A stretch of DNA of 64,000 nucleotides from Mycobacterium sp. IS-1742 (GTDB taxonomy: Bacteria; Actinomycetota; Actinomycetes; Mycobacteriales; Mycobacteriaceae): the NCBI RefSeq assembly GCF_001500125.1, contig NZ_LQIV01000041.1, positions 124,001 to 188,000 of the forward strand. Direction: 5' to 3'. A model generated the notes under the pieces. That model had not been told where the DNA came from and searched no databases. It saw nothing but the letters and a program-made list of their open reading frames with translations. Of the stretch, positions 34,278-43,076 are shown piece by piece. Every line of letters begins with the position of its first letter. Within the stretch, counting starts at the first letter, position 1. Position numbers and translations under genes: made by a program.

Positions 34278-35858
34278 TCAGTGGCTGTGCGCGGTACTGA
34301 ACCGTTGGCGCAGATCGCGTTTGAGCAGTTTGCCGCTGGGGTTCTTCGGCAGGGCGTCGACGAAGAAGACCTGCTTGGGCGTCTTGTATCCGGCGAGGTG
34401 AGTCCGGCAGTGCGTGATGATGTCGTCGTCGCTGACGGAGAAGCCGTCGCGCAGCACCACCGCGGCCACCACCGTCTCCACCCACACCGGGTGGGCCAGC
34501 CCGAACACCGCGGCCTCCTGGACCGCGGCGTGCCGGTAGAGGACCTCCTCGACCTCGCGGCTCGCGACGTTCTCCCCGCCGGTCTTGATCATGTCCTTCT
34601 TGCGGTCCACGACGTGCAGCAGCCCGTGCTCGTCGTAGTAGCCCAGATCGCCGGAATGGAACCACCCGCCGCGGAACGCCTCCGCGGTCCTGGCCGGGTC
34701 GTCGAGGTAGCCGAGCATCAGATGCGGACTGCGGTGTGCGATCTCACCCACGACACCCGCGACGACAGGGCAGTCGTCCTCGTCGAGGATCGCGGTCTCG
34801 ACGTTCACGACCGGCCGCCCGGCGGACCCGGCGTGGGCGTCCTGTTCGTCGGGTCCCAGCGCCGACGCCAGGGGCGCCAACTCGGTCTGGCCGTAGAAGT
34901 TCCACAGCCGCAGATTCGGCAGACGGTCGCGGATCTCGCCGAGGATCTCCCGCGGCATCGCCGATGCGCCGTAGTACCCCTTGCGCAAGCTGGACAGGTC
35001 GACCTCGTCGAAGACGGGGCAGCGCAGCAAGCTGATCCACACTGTCGGAGGCGCAAAGTAATTCGTGACGCGGTGGCGTTCGATGGTGCGCAACACCAGC
35101 TCCGGGTCGGGGCGCGGCAGGATGATGCTCGTCGCACCCAGATAGATGTCGGTGGCGAGGAAGTTGTCCAGCTGCGCACAGTGGTAGAGCGGCAGCGAGT
35201 GGATCTCCACGTCGTCCCCGGACATCGATCCGGCCACGATCGTGCTGACGTACTGCCACATCAGACTGCGGCTGGTGTGCATCACCGCCTTGGGACGTGA
35301 TTCCGTTCCGCTGGTGTACATCAGCCGCAGCAGCTGATCGTCGCCGATGTCCGGCGCCGGGGCAGGTGAGTCGGTGGCCAGCCAGTCGGCGAAGTCGGCC
35401 CAGCCCCGTGCCGGCGCGACTCCGTCCGGCACGAGCGCGACCTTCGTCGTCACCGAACCGCCCAGCCGCATCGCCTCGTCCGCGGTCGGCGTCAACTCCC
35501 CCTCGACAATGAAGCCGCGGGCCCTGCTGTGCCCGAGCAGGTAGGAGATCTCCCCGGCGGTGAGCATGAAGTTGATCGGCACCAGCACGACCGCCGCCCG
35601 TGCGGTCGCGAAGGCGAGGACGGCGTACTGCCAGCAGTTGTGGGACAGCAGCGCGATGCGATCACCGGGTCCGAAACCGTTGTCCTGCAGCGCCGCCGCA
35701 GCCCGGTCCACCAGGCGCTCGAACTCGGCGAACGTCAGGACCACGTCTCCGTCGACGATCGCGGTCTTGTCCGGTTGTCTGCGCGCCGACCGGCGCGGAA
35801 TGTCGCCGAGCGTGTGACTGCGTGCCCGCGCGATGACCAGGTCCATGGCCGCATCCAT
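34278..35858 (-). CDS. AMP-dependent acyl-CoA synthetase (FadD-like)
   Basis: The 526-aa ANL-family ligase has the P-loop-like motif LMYTSGTESRPKAVMHT (E replaces the more usual T after SGT). NFYGQTEL is present, with GWFHSGDLGYYDEHGLLHVVDR as the hinge, and GNPSGKLLKRDLR-like residues (PKNPSGKLLKR) carry the catalytic Lys. It makes acyl-CoA from an acid, here probably a steroid-ring or side-chain acid. ATG 35858 is supported by TTACGT 6 nt upstream and by dyad I. It is first in the long leftward operon. Confidence 0.9.
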   Translation of the reverse strand: MDAAMDLVIARARSHTLGDIPRRSARRQPDKTAIVDGDVVLTFAEFERLVDRAAAALQDNGFGPGDRIALLSHNCWQYAVLAFATARAAVVLVPINFMLTAGEISYLLGHSRARGFIVEGELTPTADEAMRLGGSVTTKVALVPDGVAPARGWADFADWLATDSPAPAPDIGDDQLLRLMYTSGTESRPKAVMHTSRSLMWQYVSTIVAGSMSGDDVEIHSLPLYHCAQLDNFLATDIYLGATSIILPRPDPELVLRTIERHRVTNYFAPPTVWISLLRCPVFDEVDLSSLRKGYYGASAMPREILGEIRDRLPNLRLWNFYGQTELAPLASALGPDEQDAHAGSAGRPVVNVETAILDEDDCPVVAGVVGEIAHRSPHLMLGYLDDPARTAEAFRGGWFHSGDLGYYDEHGLLHVVDRKKDMIKTGGENVASREVEEVLYRHAAVQEAAVFGLAHPVWVETVVAAVVLRDGFSVSDDDIITHCRTHLAGYKTPKQVFFVDALPKNPSGKLLKRDLRQRFSTAHSH

Positions 35859-35899
35859 GTGGCAACGTAAGCACGGCGGACCGCGGTGTACGGATCGCT

Positions 35900-35916
35900 G
35901 TCCCGCTCAGTAGGCA
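35900..35916. promoter_or_regulatory. 17-bp dyad I between acyl-CoA ligase and BVMO
   Basis: GTCCCG-CTCAG-TAGGCA. Leftward, the central base (35909) is 39 nt from TTACGT (35870-35865). Rightward, the central T (35907) is 39 nt from GATACT (35946-35951), 7 nt before GTG 35959. It is centred symmetrically between the two leaderless starts. Confidence 0.63.
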
Positions 35917-35958
35917 GGACGGTGCCCGGTGCCCGGCAGCGGTCGGATACTCGTCGCC

Positions 35959-37845
35959 GTGACGACTGATGCGGAGCTGCGGGGCCACCTGCGCCAGGCC
36001 GACCCAGGCGTGCTCGTGGCGGTGTTGGCCCAAATGACCGGCGACCTCTCGGTGGTCGACGAGTTCGGCCCCGCTGTCTCGCATGTGCCCGATCCGCCGG
36101 AACGGGCCGGGGTCACAGACCCCTCCACCCTGGAGGCGTTGGTCGACCGGATCGTCGTCGCGCTCGGCGCGCCTCGGCCGCAGGGCGGTCTCACCGCCGA
36201 CGACCCGGAACTGTTCGCCCGGCTGCTGCCGGTCGCACTGGGGTCCGAGGTCGGCGACGAGTTCGTCCCACTGTTGCTGGAACAGGGCGGCTTTCAGCTG
36301 TCGCAGCCCACGCTGCCGCGCGATGTGCCCATTGCGCCGGACACCACCGTGTCGATCGTCGGGGCAGGCATCGCGGGCATCGTCGCCGCGCTGGCCGCCG
36401 CCGACGCAGGCGTGTCGTACGAGATCTACGACCGCAACGACGAGGTCGGCGGGACGTGGCTGACCACGAAGTACCCGGGCATCGGCGTGGACACCCCGTC
36501 GGCCTACTACTCGCTGTCGCGCGAGGTGAACCCGGACTGGACGAACTACTACCCCCAGGGCGCCGAGTACCAGGCCTATCTGGTGTCGCTGGCCGACAAG
36601 TACGGTCTGCGGGAGCACACCCGGTTCGGCACCGAGGTCGAGGCGCTGTGGTGGGACGAGGACCGCGGGGAGTGGCAGATCCACGCCGTCGACCGCGACG
36701 GCACCCGCAGCGTCAGCCATTCGCGGGTGGTGATCACCGCCGCCGGATACCTCAACCGCCCGCGGTGGCCCGACGTCCCCGGCCGCGAGACGTTCGCGGG
36801 TGTCAGCGTGCATTCCGCGCAGTGGGATCCGTCGCTGGACCTCACGGGCAAACGGGTGGCGATCATCGGCGCGGGGTGCACCGCGGTGCAGATCGTCGAC
36901 GCCTGCGTCGACCAGGTCGAGCACCTGACCGTCTTCCAGCGCCAGCCCCACTGGGTGGCACCGCGCAAGCGGCTCTCCGACGACGTCCCCGAGTACCGTC
37001 GCTTCCTCGGCAGGCGCCTGCCGTACTACGCCAACTGGCATCGGCTGAAGTCGTACTGGGCCACGGCGGACAACAACTATCCCGTCATCCTGCGCGATCC
37101 GGACTGGGCGCAGGAGCACCTGTCGATCTCGCCGGCCAACGACGTCCTGCTGCAGATGTGCCTGGACTACATCGACCGGACGTTCGGCAAGGGAACCGAA
37201 CTGGCCAAGAAGGTGACGCCGGACTTCGCGCCGTACGGCAAGCGGATCATCCGCGATCCGGGCGGCTACTACGCCGCGCTGACCCGCGACCACGTCGACG
37301 TGGAGGCCAGCGAACCCGCCGAGGTCAACGCCAAGGGCATCGTCACCCGCGACGGCAGGCAGATCGACCTCGACGTCATCGTCTACGCCACCGGCTACCA
37401 CCTGGACTTCCTGTCCACGGTGGACATCCGCGGGCGCGGCGGCCGGACGCTGCGCGAGGAGTGGGGCGACAGCCCGCGCGCCTACCGCGGTGGGACGGTC
37501 CCCGGCTTCCCGAACCTGTTCATCACCTCGGCGCCGAACTACAGCCCCGGCCACGGTGCGGGCGCGAACTTCTCCATGGAGGTGCTGGCCCACTACATCG
37601 TGGAATGCCTACAGCTCATGGCGATACGGGGTGCGAAGACCATCGAGGTGACACAGGAGGCGTACGACGACTACGTCGCGGACATCGACGAGGCGATGAC
37701 GCGCACCGTGTGGTGTCACACGCCCAACGCCCACACCTACTACCGCTCCGGATCGGGGCGGGTGGTGGTCGCGACCCCGTTCCGCCTGATCGACGTGTGG
37801 CAGCAGCACCGGGCGCCCGTCGAAGAACACTTCGAGCTCCGATGA
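35959..37845 (+). CDS. Baeyer-Villiger monooxygenase with N-terminal extension
   Basis: The 628-aa class B flavin monooxygenase carries two Rossmann motifs (VSIVGAGIAGIVAAL near 132-146 and VAIIGAGCTAVQIV) and the BVMO fingerprint FAGVSVHSAQW. It inserts oxygen next to a ketone to give an ester or lactone. About 130 residues precede the FAD domain, as in larger BVMOs such as 4-hydroxyacetophenone-type enzymes. GTG 35959 is supported by GATACT and dyad I. It is coupled to the next SDR by ATGA. A steroid or seco-steroid ketone is the probable substrate, by context. Confidence 0.9.
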   Translation: MTTDAELRGHLRQADPGVLVAVLAQMTGDLSVVDEFGPAVSHVPDPPERAGVTDPSTLEALVDRIVVALGAPRPQGGLTADDPELFARLLPVALGSEVGDEFVPLLLEQGGFQLSQPTLPRDVPIAPDTTVSIVGAGIAGIVAALAAADAGVSYEIYDRNDEVGGTWLTTKYPGIGVDTPSAYYSLSREVNPDWTNYYPQGAEYQAYLVSLADKYGLREHTRFGTEVEALWWDEDRGEWQIHAVDRDGTRSVSHSRVVITAAGYLNRPRWPDVPGRETFAGVSVHSAQWDPSLDLTGKRVAIIGAGCTAVQIVDACVDQVEHLTVFQRQPHWVAPRKRLSDDVPEYRRFLGRRLPYYANWHRLKSYWATADNNYPVILRDPDWAQEHLSISPANDVLLQMCLDYIDRTFGKGTELAKKVTPDFAPYGKRIIRDPGGYYAALTRDHVDVEASEPAEVNAKGIVTRDGRQIDLDVIVYATGYHLDFLSTVDIRGRGGRTLREEWGDSPRAYRGGTVPGFPNLFITSAPNYSPGHGAGANFSMEVLAHYIVECLQLMAIRGAKTIEVTQEAYDDYVADIDEAMTRTVWCHTPNAHTYYRSGSGRVVVATPFRLIDVWQQHRAPVEEHFELR

Positions 37846-38729
37846 CTCGACTTCTCAGCGGGAAGACGGCGCTGGTCACCGGGAGCAGTCGGGGCATCGG
37901 CCGCGCCATCGCCCAACGGTTGGCCGCGGAAGGCGCGACCGTCGTCGTCACCGCGCGCTCCCACAGTCCGTCGCCCTCGATGCGCGCCGGTGCGGCGGCG
38001 GCGCTGCCGGGCACCATCGGGGAGACCGTCGAGATGATCGAGGCGGGAGGCGGCACCGCCTACGCCGTGGCGGCCGATCTCGAGGACCACCAGCAGCGGC
38101 TACGGCTGATCGACGATGTGCTCGACCGCACCGGCCGCCTCGACATCCTGGTCAACAACGCCGGCTACGCCGATTACTCGGTGATCGAGCACATGGGCAT
38201 GGACACCTTCGACCGCACGGTCGAACATTATCTGCGCACACCGTTCGTGTTGTCGCAGTGCGCGATTCCGCACATGCGGAGCCAGGGCGCGGGATGGATC
38301 GTCAACATCGGCTCGGTCACCGGGATGGCGCCGGTGCGACCGTTCCGGGAGTACAACAAGTCCTCCGGTGACGTCGTCTACGCGTCGGTGAAGGCCGCGC
38401 TGCACCGGTTCACCCAGGGCCTGGCGGCCGAGGTGCTGGACGACGACATCGCGGTCAACTGCGTGGGTCCGTCGACGGCAGTGCGCACTCCCGGTGCGGC
38501 GCAGCTGATTCCGGACACATTCCCGACCGAGCCCGTCGAGTATCTCGCGGAGACCGTGCTCGCGATGTGTCACCGGCCTGCGGCCGAACGCACCGGGCTC
38601 GTCGCGTTCAGCCTGCACTATCCGTGGTCACAGGGGCTGCCGGTGCACACCCTCGACGGTCGCGAGCTGCTTGCGCCGCTCGAGCCGCCGGCGACCGCCA
38701 ACCCGAACATCCTGCCCGCCGGTCTGTAG
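37842..38729 (+). CDS. short-chain dehydrogenase/reductase
   Basis: The 295-aa SDR has VTGSSRGIGRAIAQRLA and an insertion of about 20 residues after the second strand (RSHSPSPSMRAGAAAALPG). NNAGYAD is present, with Ser in NIGSVTGMA and Tyr/Lys in YASVKAALHRFTQG. The insertion and long C-terminal part are typical of the SDRs that accompany BVMOs in actinobacterial gene pairs. It overlaps the BVMO stop (ATGA), so the two work together. Confidence 0.86.
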   Translation: MTRLLSGKTALVTGSSRGIGRAIAQRLAAEGATVVVTARSHSPSPSMRAGAAAALPGTIGETVEMIEAGGGTAYAVAADLEDHQQRLRLIDDVLDRTGRLDILVNNAGYADYSVIEHMGMDTFDRTVEHYLRTPFVLSQCAIPHMRSQGAGWIVNIGSVTGMAPVRPFREYNKSSGDVVYASVKAALHRFTQGLAAEVLDDDIAVNCVGPSTAVRTPGAAQLIPDTFPTEPVEYLAETVLAMCHRPAAERTGLVAFSLHYPWSQGLPVHTLDGRELLAPLEPPATANPNILPAGL

Positions 38730-38751
38730 TCACACCGCAATCTTCACGCGC

Positions 38752-39354
38752 TCACACCAAGTCGTTGCGGCAGAAGCTGTGACACACCCGATCCCGGACG
38801 ATGAAGTCCGGGCATTCGGGATCGAACCACCGGTCGACGTATGCCCAGTGGATCGGATGCATGAGGTACGGGCCCATCAACCCGTCGACATCGGTGAACT
38901 CCTGCTCGAAGACGTGTGTCCAAGGTGACGCGCCGACCGCCTCCTCGACGCGGCTGAGCTGCCATGAATGGATGGTCCGCACGTAGCGGGGGAGGAGCCG
39001 CAGATCGTCCTCGAAGCGGCGGACGGTGGCCGTGTCGGTGCCCTCGCGCACGCGCAGCAGCAGGGCGCGGTACACGGTGCCGTCCCCGTCGGCCCCGGGA
39101 GTGGTCTCCCCGTGATAGGTGGCGCCGTTGACGTGCCGCACCGCCTCCCGGCCCAGCAGGTCGTCGAGCTTCGCGACGGCATTGGAACGCGCGGCCGCGT
39201 CGGCGAACCGCAGATGAACCAGGATGTCGCCGCCGTTGCGCACCCCGGGCAACGTCGGTTCGATGAGCGCACGGTCTGCGTGAAAGGTGTGGCGGCGCAG
39301 TGTCTCGATGACCTGCGGATCGTCGGTGTCGATCAGCCGGATGACGCTATACAT
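38752..39354 (-). CDS. Dabb/ferredoxin-like-fold small protein
   Basis: The 200-aa protein contains two ferredoxin-like (EthD/Dabb-type) halves: SVIRLIDTDDPQVIETLRRH and VYRALLLRVREGTDTATVRRFED. The C-terminal block HVFEQEFTDVDGLMGPYLMHPIHW is typical of stress-responsive Dabb proteins. Such proteins are often small lyases, cyclases or monooxygenases on aromatic products. ATG 39354 overlaps the 3' end of the upstream gene by 8 nt. Confidence 0.75.
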   Translation of the reverse strand: MYSVIRLIDTDDPQVIETLRRHTFHADRALIEPTLPGVRNGGDILVHLRFADAAARSNAVAKLDDLLGREAVRHVNGATYHGETTPGADGDGTVYRALLLRVREGTDTATVRRFEDDLRLLPRYVRTIHSWQLSRVEEAVGASPWTHVFEQEFTDVDGLMGPYLMHPIHWAYVDRWFDPECPDFIVRDRVCHSFCRNDLV

Positions 39355-39688
39355 CGCAGAGCCCGTCCACTTCGTCGGCCTCGGCGGCCACACTCCGGTC
39401 CCGCGAGACGACGAGATCCTCGATACTGGACCACCATTCGCCGATCGACGGATCGGGCCGGCCCTGCCACGTCATCTCCCACCACGCCCTGGCGCTGGGC
39501 AGCGACCACGTCACCGTGACGGTGTTGGGCTGGTCGGTGAACCAGATCGGCGGGCTCACCAGCACCTGCCGCAGCGTCATACCGCGCTCCCGCGCGCCGG
39601 GTGCGTATCCGGTGAGGTAGGCGTCGACGAACTCCCGGGTGCGGCCGGGCCGCGTCACCACCCGGTCGACGACGAACACCTCAGCCAC
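39347..39688 (-). CDS. NIPSNAP-like small protein
   Basis: The 113-aa protein from GTG 39688 has a single ferredoxin-like domain (EVFVVDRVVTRPGRTREFVDAYLTGYAPGA ... WFTDQPNTVTVTWSLP). It is similar in kind to the Dabb protein downstream. Both genes overlap, and both follow an esterase gene under IclR control. Its function is unknown. Confidence 0.7.
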   Translation of the reverse strand: MAEVFVVDRVVTRPGRTREFVDAYLTGYAPGARERGMTLRQVLVSPPIWFTDQPNTVTVTWSLPSARAWWEMTWQGRPDPSIGEWWSSIEDLVVSRDRSVAAEADEVDGLCDV

Positions 39689-40613
39689 CGGCAGGCACCC
39701 CCGCCAACAGCGCCGCGGCGTCACGGCACAGCTGGGCCCGGGCGGCCTGCGCGATCTCGAGGCTCGGCATCGTCATGAATCCGTGGATACCGCCGTCGAA
39801 CCGGCGCACCATAGTGGGCACTCCGGCTGCGGCGAGTGCCTCACCGAACCGCAGGCCCTCGTCGCGCAAGGGGTCGTGACCGGCGATCACCACGACGGCC
39901 GGCGGCAGTCCGCGCAGATCGGCATGCAGGGGCGAGACGTAGGGATGCGCACGGTCGGCTTCGTCGGGCACGTATTGATCCCAGTACCACCGAAGAGCCT
40001 CGGCCGGGTTGTAGTACCCGGCGCCGAAGCGCCGGTACGACTCGGTGGTGAAGTCCGGCGTGATCATCGGGTAGACGAGCAGTTGGGCCGCCAGCGCCGG
40101 CCCGCCGCGGTCGCGGGCCATCAACGCCGTGACCGCGGCCAGATTGCCTCCGGCACTGTCGCCGCCGATCGCGATCCGCCCGGGATCGGCTCCCAGTGCG
40201 ATGCAGTTGTCCGCCACCCACCGCGTGACCGCGTACACGTCCTCGGCCGCCGTCGGCCAGCCGTGTTCGGGAGCCAGCCGGTAGTCCACCGAAACGACGA
40301 CGGCCGCAGTCCGATTCGCGATGTCCCGGCAGAGCCCGTCGTGGCTGTCCAGGTCGCAGAACACGAACCCGCCGCCGTGGGCGTACACCAGGACCGGCAA
40401 CGGCCCGGCAGGGGCCCCGGCGGGATGGTAGATCCGCACCCGGATCCCACCCACGGAGCGGTCCTCGACCCCGGCGACCGGCTCGGGTTCGGCGGGTGCC
40501 ACGAACCGCGAGCGGATGGTGGCCCGCGCCTGCGCACCGGTCATGGTGTGCACCGGCGGGAAGCCGCTGTCGAGCGCCTCGATCATCCGGGCGATCTGCG
40601 GATCGAGGGTCAT
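39681..40613 (-). CDS. alpha/beta-hydrolase (HSL-type esterase)
   Basis: The 310-aa hydrolase has HGGGFVFCDLD (oxyanion) and GDSAGGNLAAVTAL (nucleophile), with Asp in GHDPLRDEG and His in GGIHGFMTM. It is a paralogue of the esterase at 29364. It is coupled to iclR (overlapping start/stop) and to the NIPSNAP-like gene, giving an iclR-esterase-NIPSNAP-Dabb operon. A lactone or ester intermediate is a likely substrate. Confidence 0.88.
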   Translation of the reverse strand: MTLDPQIARMIEALDSGFPPVHTMTGAQARATIRSRFVAPAEPEPVAGVEDRSVGGIRVRIYHPAGAPAGPLPVLVYAHGGGFVFCDLDSHDGLCRDIANRTAAVVVSVDYRLAPEHGWPTAAEDVYAVTRWVADNCIALGADPGRIAIGGDSAGGNLAAVTALMARDRGGPALAAQLLVYPMITPDFTTESYRRFGAGYYNPAEALRWYWDQYVPDEADRAHPYVSPLHADLRGLPPAVVVIAGHDPLRDEGLRFGEALAAAGVPTMVRRFDGGIHGFMTMPSLEIAQAARAQLCRDAAALLAGVPAGG

Positions 40614-41434
40614 GCGGGCTGCAGGACCGGGCCGCCACGCAGCGGGCGCACCTGCTGCAGGGTGGGTGCGACGCGTTGCGGTCCGCCGTCGACGTTGCGC
40701 CACACGCCCATCGCGGTCATCCGGACCGGCGCGACGAGGCGCTGGTCGAACGCCATCCGGCCCATCGGACCGCAGACGGACAGGGCTGCGACGGCTTCGC
40801 CGGGTGTGCCGATCGGTGCCGCCACACAGCCGAAGCCGGGCAGTGACTCCTCGCGGTCGAAGGCGACCCCGTGGGCGCGGGTCTTGGCGAGTTCGGCCGC
40901 CAGTTGCGCAGCGGTGCCGATGGAGTACTTGGTCCGGCGATTGGTGAGGTCGACGTCGTCGCAGGCATCGGAGTTGTACGCGAGCAACGCCTTGCCGATC
41001 GCGGTGCAGTGCGCGGGCTGGCGGCCGCCCACCCGGCTCGGCAGTGCGGCGACCATCCGGTCGCCGATCTTCTCGAGGTACACCACGTCGGCGCCGTCGA
41101 GGACGGCGAGGTGCACCACCAGCCCGGTGGCGCGGTGCAGATCGTGCAGCAGCGGCGTCGCCGCGCGGTGCAGCCGGTCCTGGTGCACGGCCAGCGACCC
41201 GAGCTCGACCAGCCGCATGCCCAGTTCGTAGTCGCGGCCGTTGCGGCGCAGCCAGCGCAGCTGCACCAGGCGCTCGAGCATGCGGTGTGCCGACGACCGG
41301 GGCAGGCCGGTGCGTCGCACGATCTGCGCCAGGGTCAGTCGGCCCGGGCCGTCGAAGGCGTCGAGTACCAGTGACACCCGGTCGATGACCGCGCTGGGGG
41401 TGGTGGATTCCGGGCTGACTGGAGCCATGGTCAT
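40610..41434 (-). CDS. IclR-family transcriptional regulator
   Basis: The 274-aa protein has an N-terminal winged helix (TLAQIVRRTGLPRSSAHRMLERLVQLRWLRR, residues about 30-65). A C-terminal effector-binding domain follows, containing YLEKIGDRMVAALPSRVGGRQPAHCTAIGKALLAY. AGGAGG (41439-41444) lies 4 nt before ATG 41434 and 10 nt before the ATG two codons later. A 29-bp perfect palindrome lies 28-56 bp upstream of the start and is the probable operator. It heads its own operon, so autoregulation is likely. Confidence 0.9.
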   Translation of the reverse strand: MTMAPVSPESTTPSAVIDRVSLVLDAFDGPGRLTLAQIVRRTGLPRSSAHRMLERLVQLRWLRRNGRDYELGMRLVELGSLAVHQDRLHRAATPLLHDLHRATGLVVHLAVLDGADVVYLEKIGDRMVAALPSRVGGRQPAHCTAIGKALLAYNSDACDDVDLTNRRTKYSIGTAAQLAAELAKTRAHGVAFDREESLPGFGCVAAPIGTPGEAVAALSVCGPMGRMAFDQRLVAPVRMTAMGVWRNVDGGPQRVAPTLQQVRPLRGGPVLQPA

Positions 41435-41461
41435 GACGCCTCCTGGGGCTGAAGTGCAGAT

Positions 41462-41490
41462 CAGGCATATTCCTATTAGGAATATGCCTG
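41462..41490. promoter_or_regulatory. 29-bp perfect palindrome, likely IclR operator
   Basis: Left arm CAGGCATATTCCTA (41462-41475), single T, right arm TAGGAATATGCCTG (41477-41490). The AT-rich core stands out in this GC-rich DNA. It lies just upstream of the iclR start codon on a strand orientation that would cover the promoter. Confidence 0.75.
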
Positions 41491-41504
41491 TTTGTATCAC
41501 AAAC
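41490..41504. promoter_or_regulatory. second short dyad adjoining the IclR palindrome
   Basis: GTTTGT-ATC-ACAAAC is a 15-bp inverted repeat that begins on the last base of the 29-bp palindrome. It could be a second regulator site or part of the same complex operator. Confidence 0.5.
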
Positions 41505-41574
41505 GGGTGGGCCGTGTCACATGGATGCAGAATCTGGACTCAGCCCACACCGGTCGAAAGCCGAATGGCCGCGC

Positions 41575-41603
41575 CCCCCAGGGGCACGGCCATATCGGAA
41601 GGA
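41575..41603. terminator. hairpin between flavoprotein gene and iclR
   Basis: ATGGCCG-C-GCCCC, loop CCA, GGGGC-A-CGGCCAT forms a 12-bp stem with one mismatch. It begins 10 nt after the stop of the leftward flavoprotein gene and has no U-tract. It probably ends the hsaA-hsaC-flavoprotein transcript before the iclR promoter. Confidence 0.6.
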
Positions 41604-41612
41604 AACGGGCGC

Positions 41613-43076
41613 TCAGCCCTTGGCGGCCGACCGCCCGGCGCGGCGGCCGTAGAAGCTGCCGTCGCCCAATGAGATTCCGCTGGCATACCCCCAGGCCGCA
41701 AGGCCCGCCGTCGAGCGGCCGGCGGCGAACAAGCCCGGGATCGGGTCCCCGTCGACGTGCAGCACCGCGCCGTCCAGCGACGTCTGCAGACCGCCGAGGG
41801 TGAATCCGCCGGTGCTCTCCCGCAGGTCGATCGCTCCGACCGGGGATCCGATTGGACGCAGCCACTGAGCCTTCTTGTGCAGCAACGGATCCTCGCCGTG
41901 GGCGGCGCCGTCGTTGTAGGCGGCGATCGTGGCCTGCAGCGATCCGGGCGCCAGCCCGATCTCGGCTTCCAGTTCGGCGACGGTCTCGCACACCCAGGTC
42001 GGCGGGCGCATCATCAGCTGCGGCGACTGCGAGGCCATCGCCTCGTCCTGGGCGTCGCCGTCGATGATCAGGTACGCGGTGTTGTTCTGGTGGTACAGCG
42101 TCAGTTGGCCCACCCGGCCCGGGTAGGTGTCCTCGGCGACGTAACGCTGGCCGCGTTCGTTGACCAGTACTCCGCGCACCAACTGCTGCGGGTCGATGAA
42201 GATCGCGACCTCGGTGGCGTCCATGTGGGCAAGGCCGGCGCCGAGCGCCTGGGCCATCCGGATCGCCTGGCCGTCGTGCTGCTCGATCGACGCGGCGGGA
42301 CGGCCCGCGATCCGCGGGGCGTACTGGGCCACCATCGCATCGTTGTACGCGAAGCTGCCGGTGGCCAGCACCACCCCGCGCCGCGCCCGGATGGTCACCT
42401 CGGTGCCGTACTGCCGGGCCCGGATGCCGACCACCCGACCGTCGGACTCGACCACGAGCGCGTGCACCCGCACGTCGTAGAGCGAGCGCGCGCCGGCCGC
42501 CGTGGCGGTGTCGACGAGCGGCTTCATCAGCATGTAGCCGGCGCTGGCCTCACCCTGCTTCTTGCCCGACATCTGCGGGACGTGGCCGCGGGGCGCAGGC
42601 GTGGCGATCGTGTTGAACGGAGAGGAGTTCTCCCCGCCGCTGTACATCAGGCCCTGGTCGCCCATCGGCTCCCAGCCGGGCTCACCGAAGAACTCGGCCT
42701 TGAACGGGACCCCGCATTCCACGAGCCAGTCGAAGTGGGCGACGCTGCCCTCGCAGTAATCGGCGATGCGTGCGGTGTCGGCGCCGGGTCCCATGGCCAC
42801 GTTGAGGAACGCCGCCATGTTGTCGACGGAATCGGTGAACCCGCACGCCTTCTGGATCGCTGTGCCGCCGCCGAGGTAGATGAATCCGCCCGCCATCGAC
42901 GCCGCACCGCCCCACGAGCCGGTCCGTTCGAGCACCAGCACGTCGGCGCCCGCATGGGACGCCTCGACCGCCGCGGCCGCACCGGCGACCCCGTAACCGG
43001 CGATGACCACGTCGGCCTCGTGATCCCACTGCCTGACCGACGCGGCAGGCACCGGGCGCACGTCGCCGGCGCTCAC
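41613..43076 (-). CDS. FAD-binding dehydrogenase (KstD/fumarate-reductase-like)
   Basis: The 487-aa flavoprotein has DVVIAGYGVAGAAAAVEAS and GGAASMAGGFIYLGGG at the N-terminus and IPGLFAAGRSTAGLAAWGY at the C-terminus (AAGR instead of the AxGN of KstD). It is closest in this window to the flavoprotein at 25807. It is coupled to hsaC by GTGA, so it probably acts near the aromatic ring-cleavage step. The exact reaction cannot be assigned. Confidence 0.8.
   Translation of the reverse strand: MSAGDVRPVPAASVRQWDHEADVVIAGYGVAGAAAAVEASHAGADVLVLERTGSWGGAASMAGGFIYLGGGTAIQKACGFTDSVDNMAAFLNVAMGPGADTARIADYCEGSVAHFDWLVECGVPFKAEFFGEPGWEPMGDQGLMYSGGENSSPFNTIATPAPRGHVPQMSGKKQGEASAGYMLMKPLVDTATAAGARSLYDVRVHALVVESDGRVVGIRARQYGTEVTIRARRGVVLATGSFAYNDAMVAQYAPRIAGRPAASIEQHDGQAIRMAQALGAGLAHMDATEVAIFIDPQQLVRGVLVNERGQRYVAEDTYPGRVGQLTLYHQNNTAYLIIDGDAQDEAMASQSPQLMMRPPTWVCETVAELEAEIGLAPGSLQATIAAYNDGAAHGEDPLLHKKAQWLRPIGSPVGAIDLRESTGGFTLGGLQTSLDGAVLHVDGDPIPGLFAAGRSTAGLAAWGYASGISLGDGSFYGRRAGRSAAKG

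Noticed and set aside
35662..37593. A 643-codon open frame antisense to the first BVMO
   Set aside because: The plus-strand BVMO has all its motifs. The antisense frame has no start context or domain.
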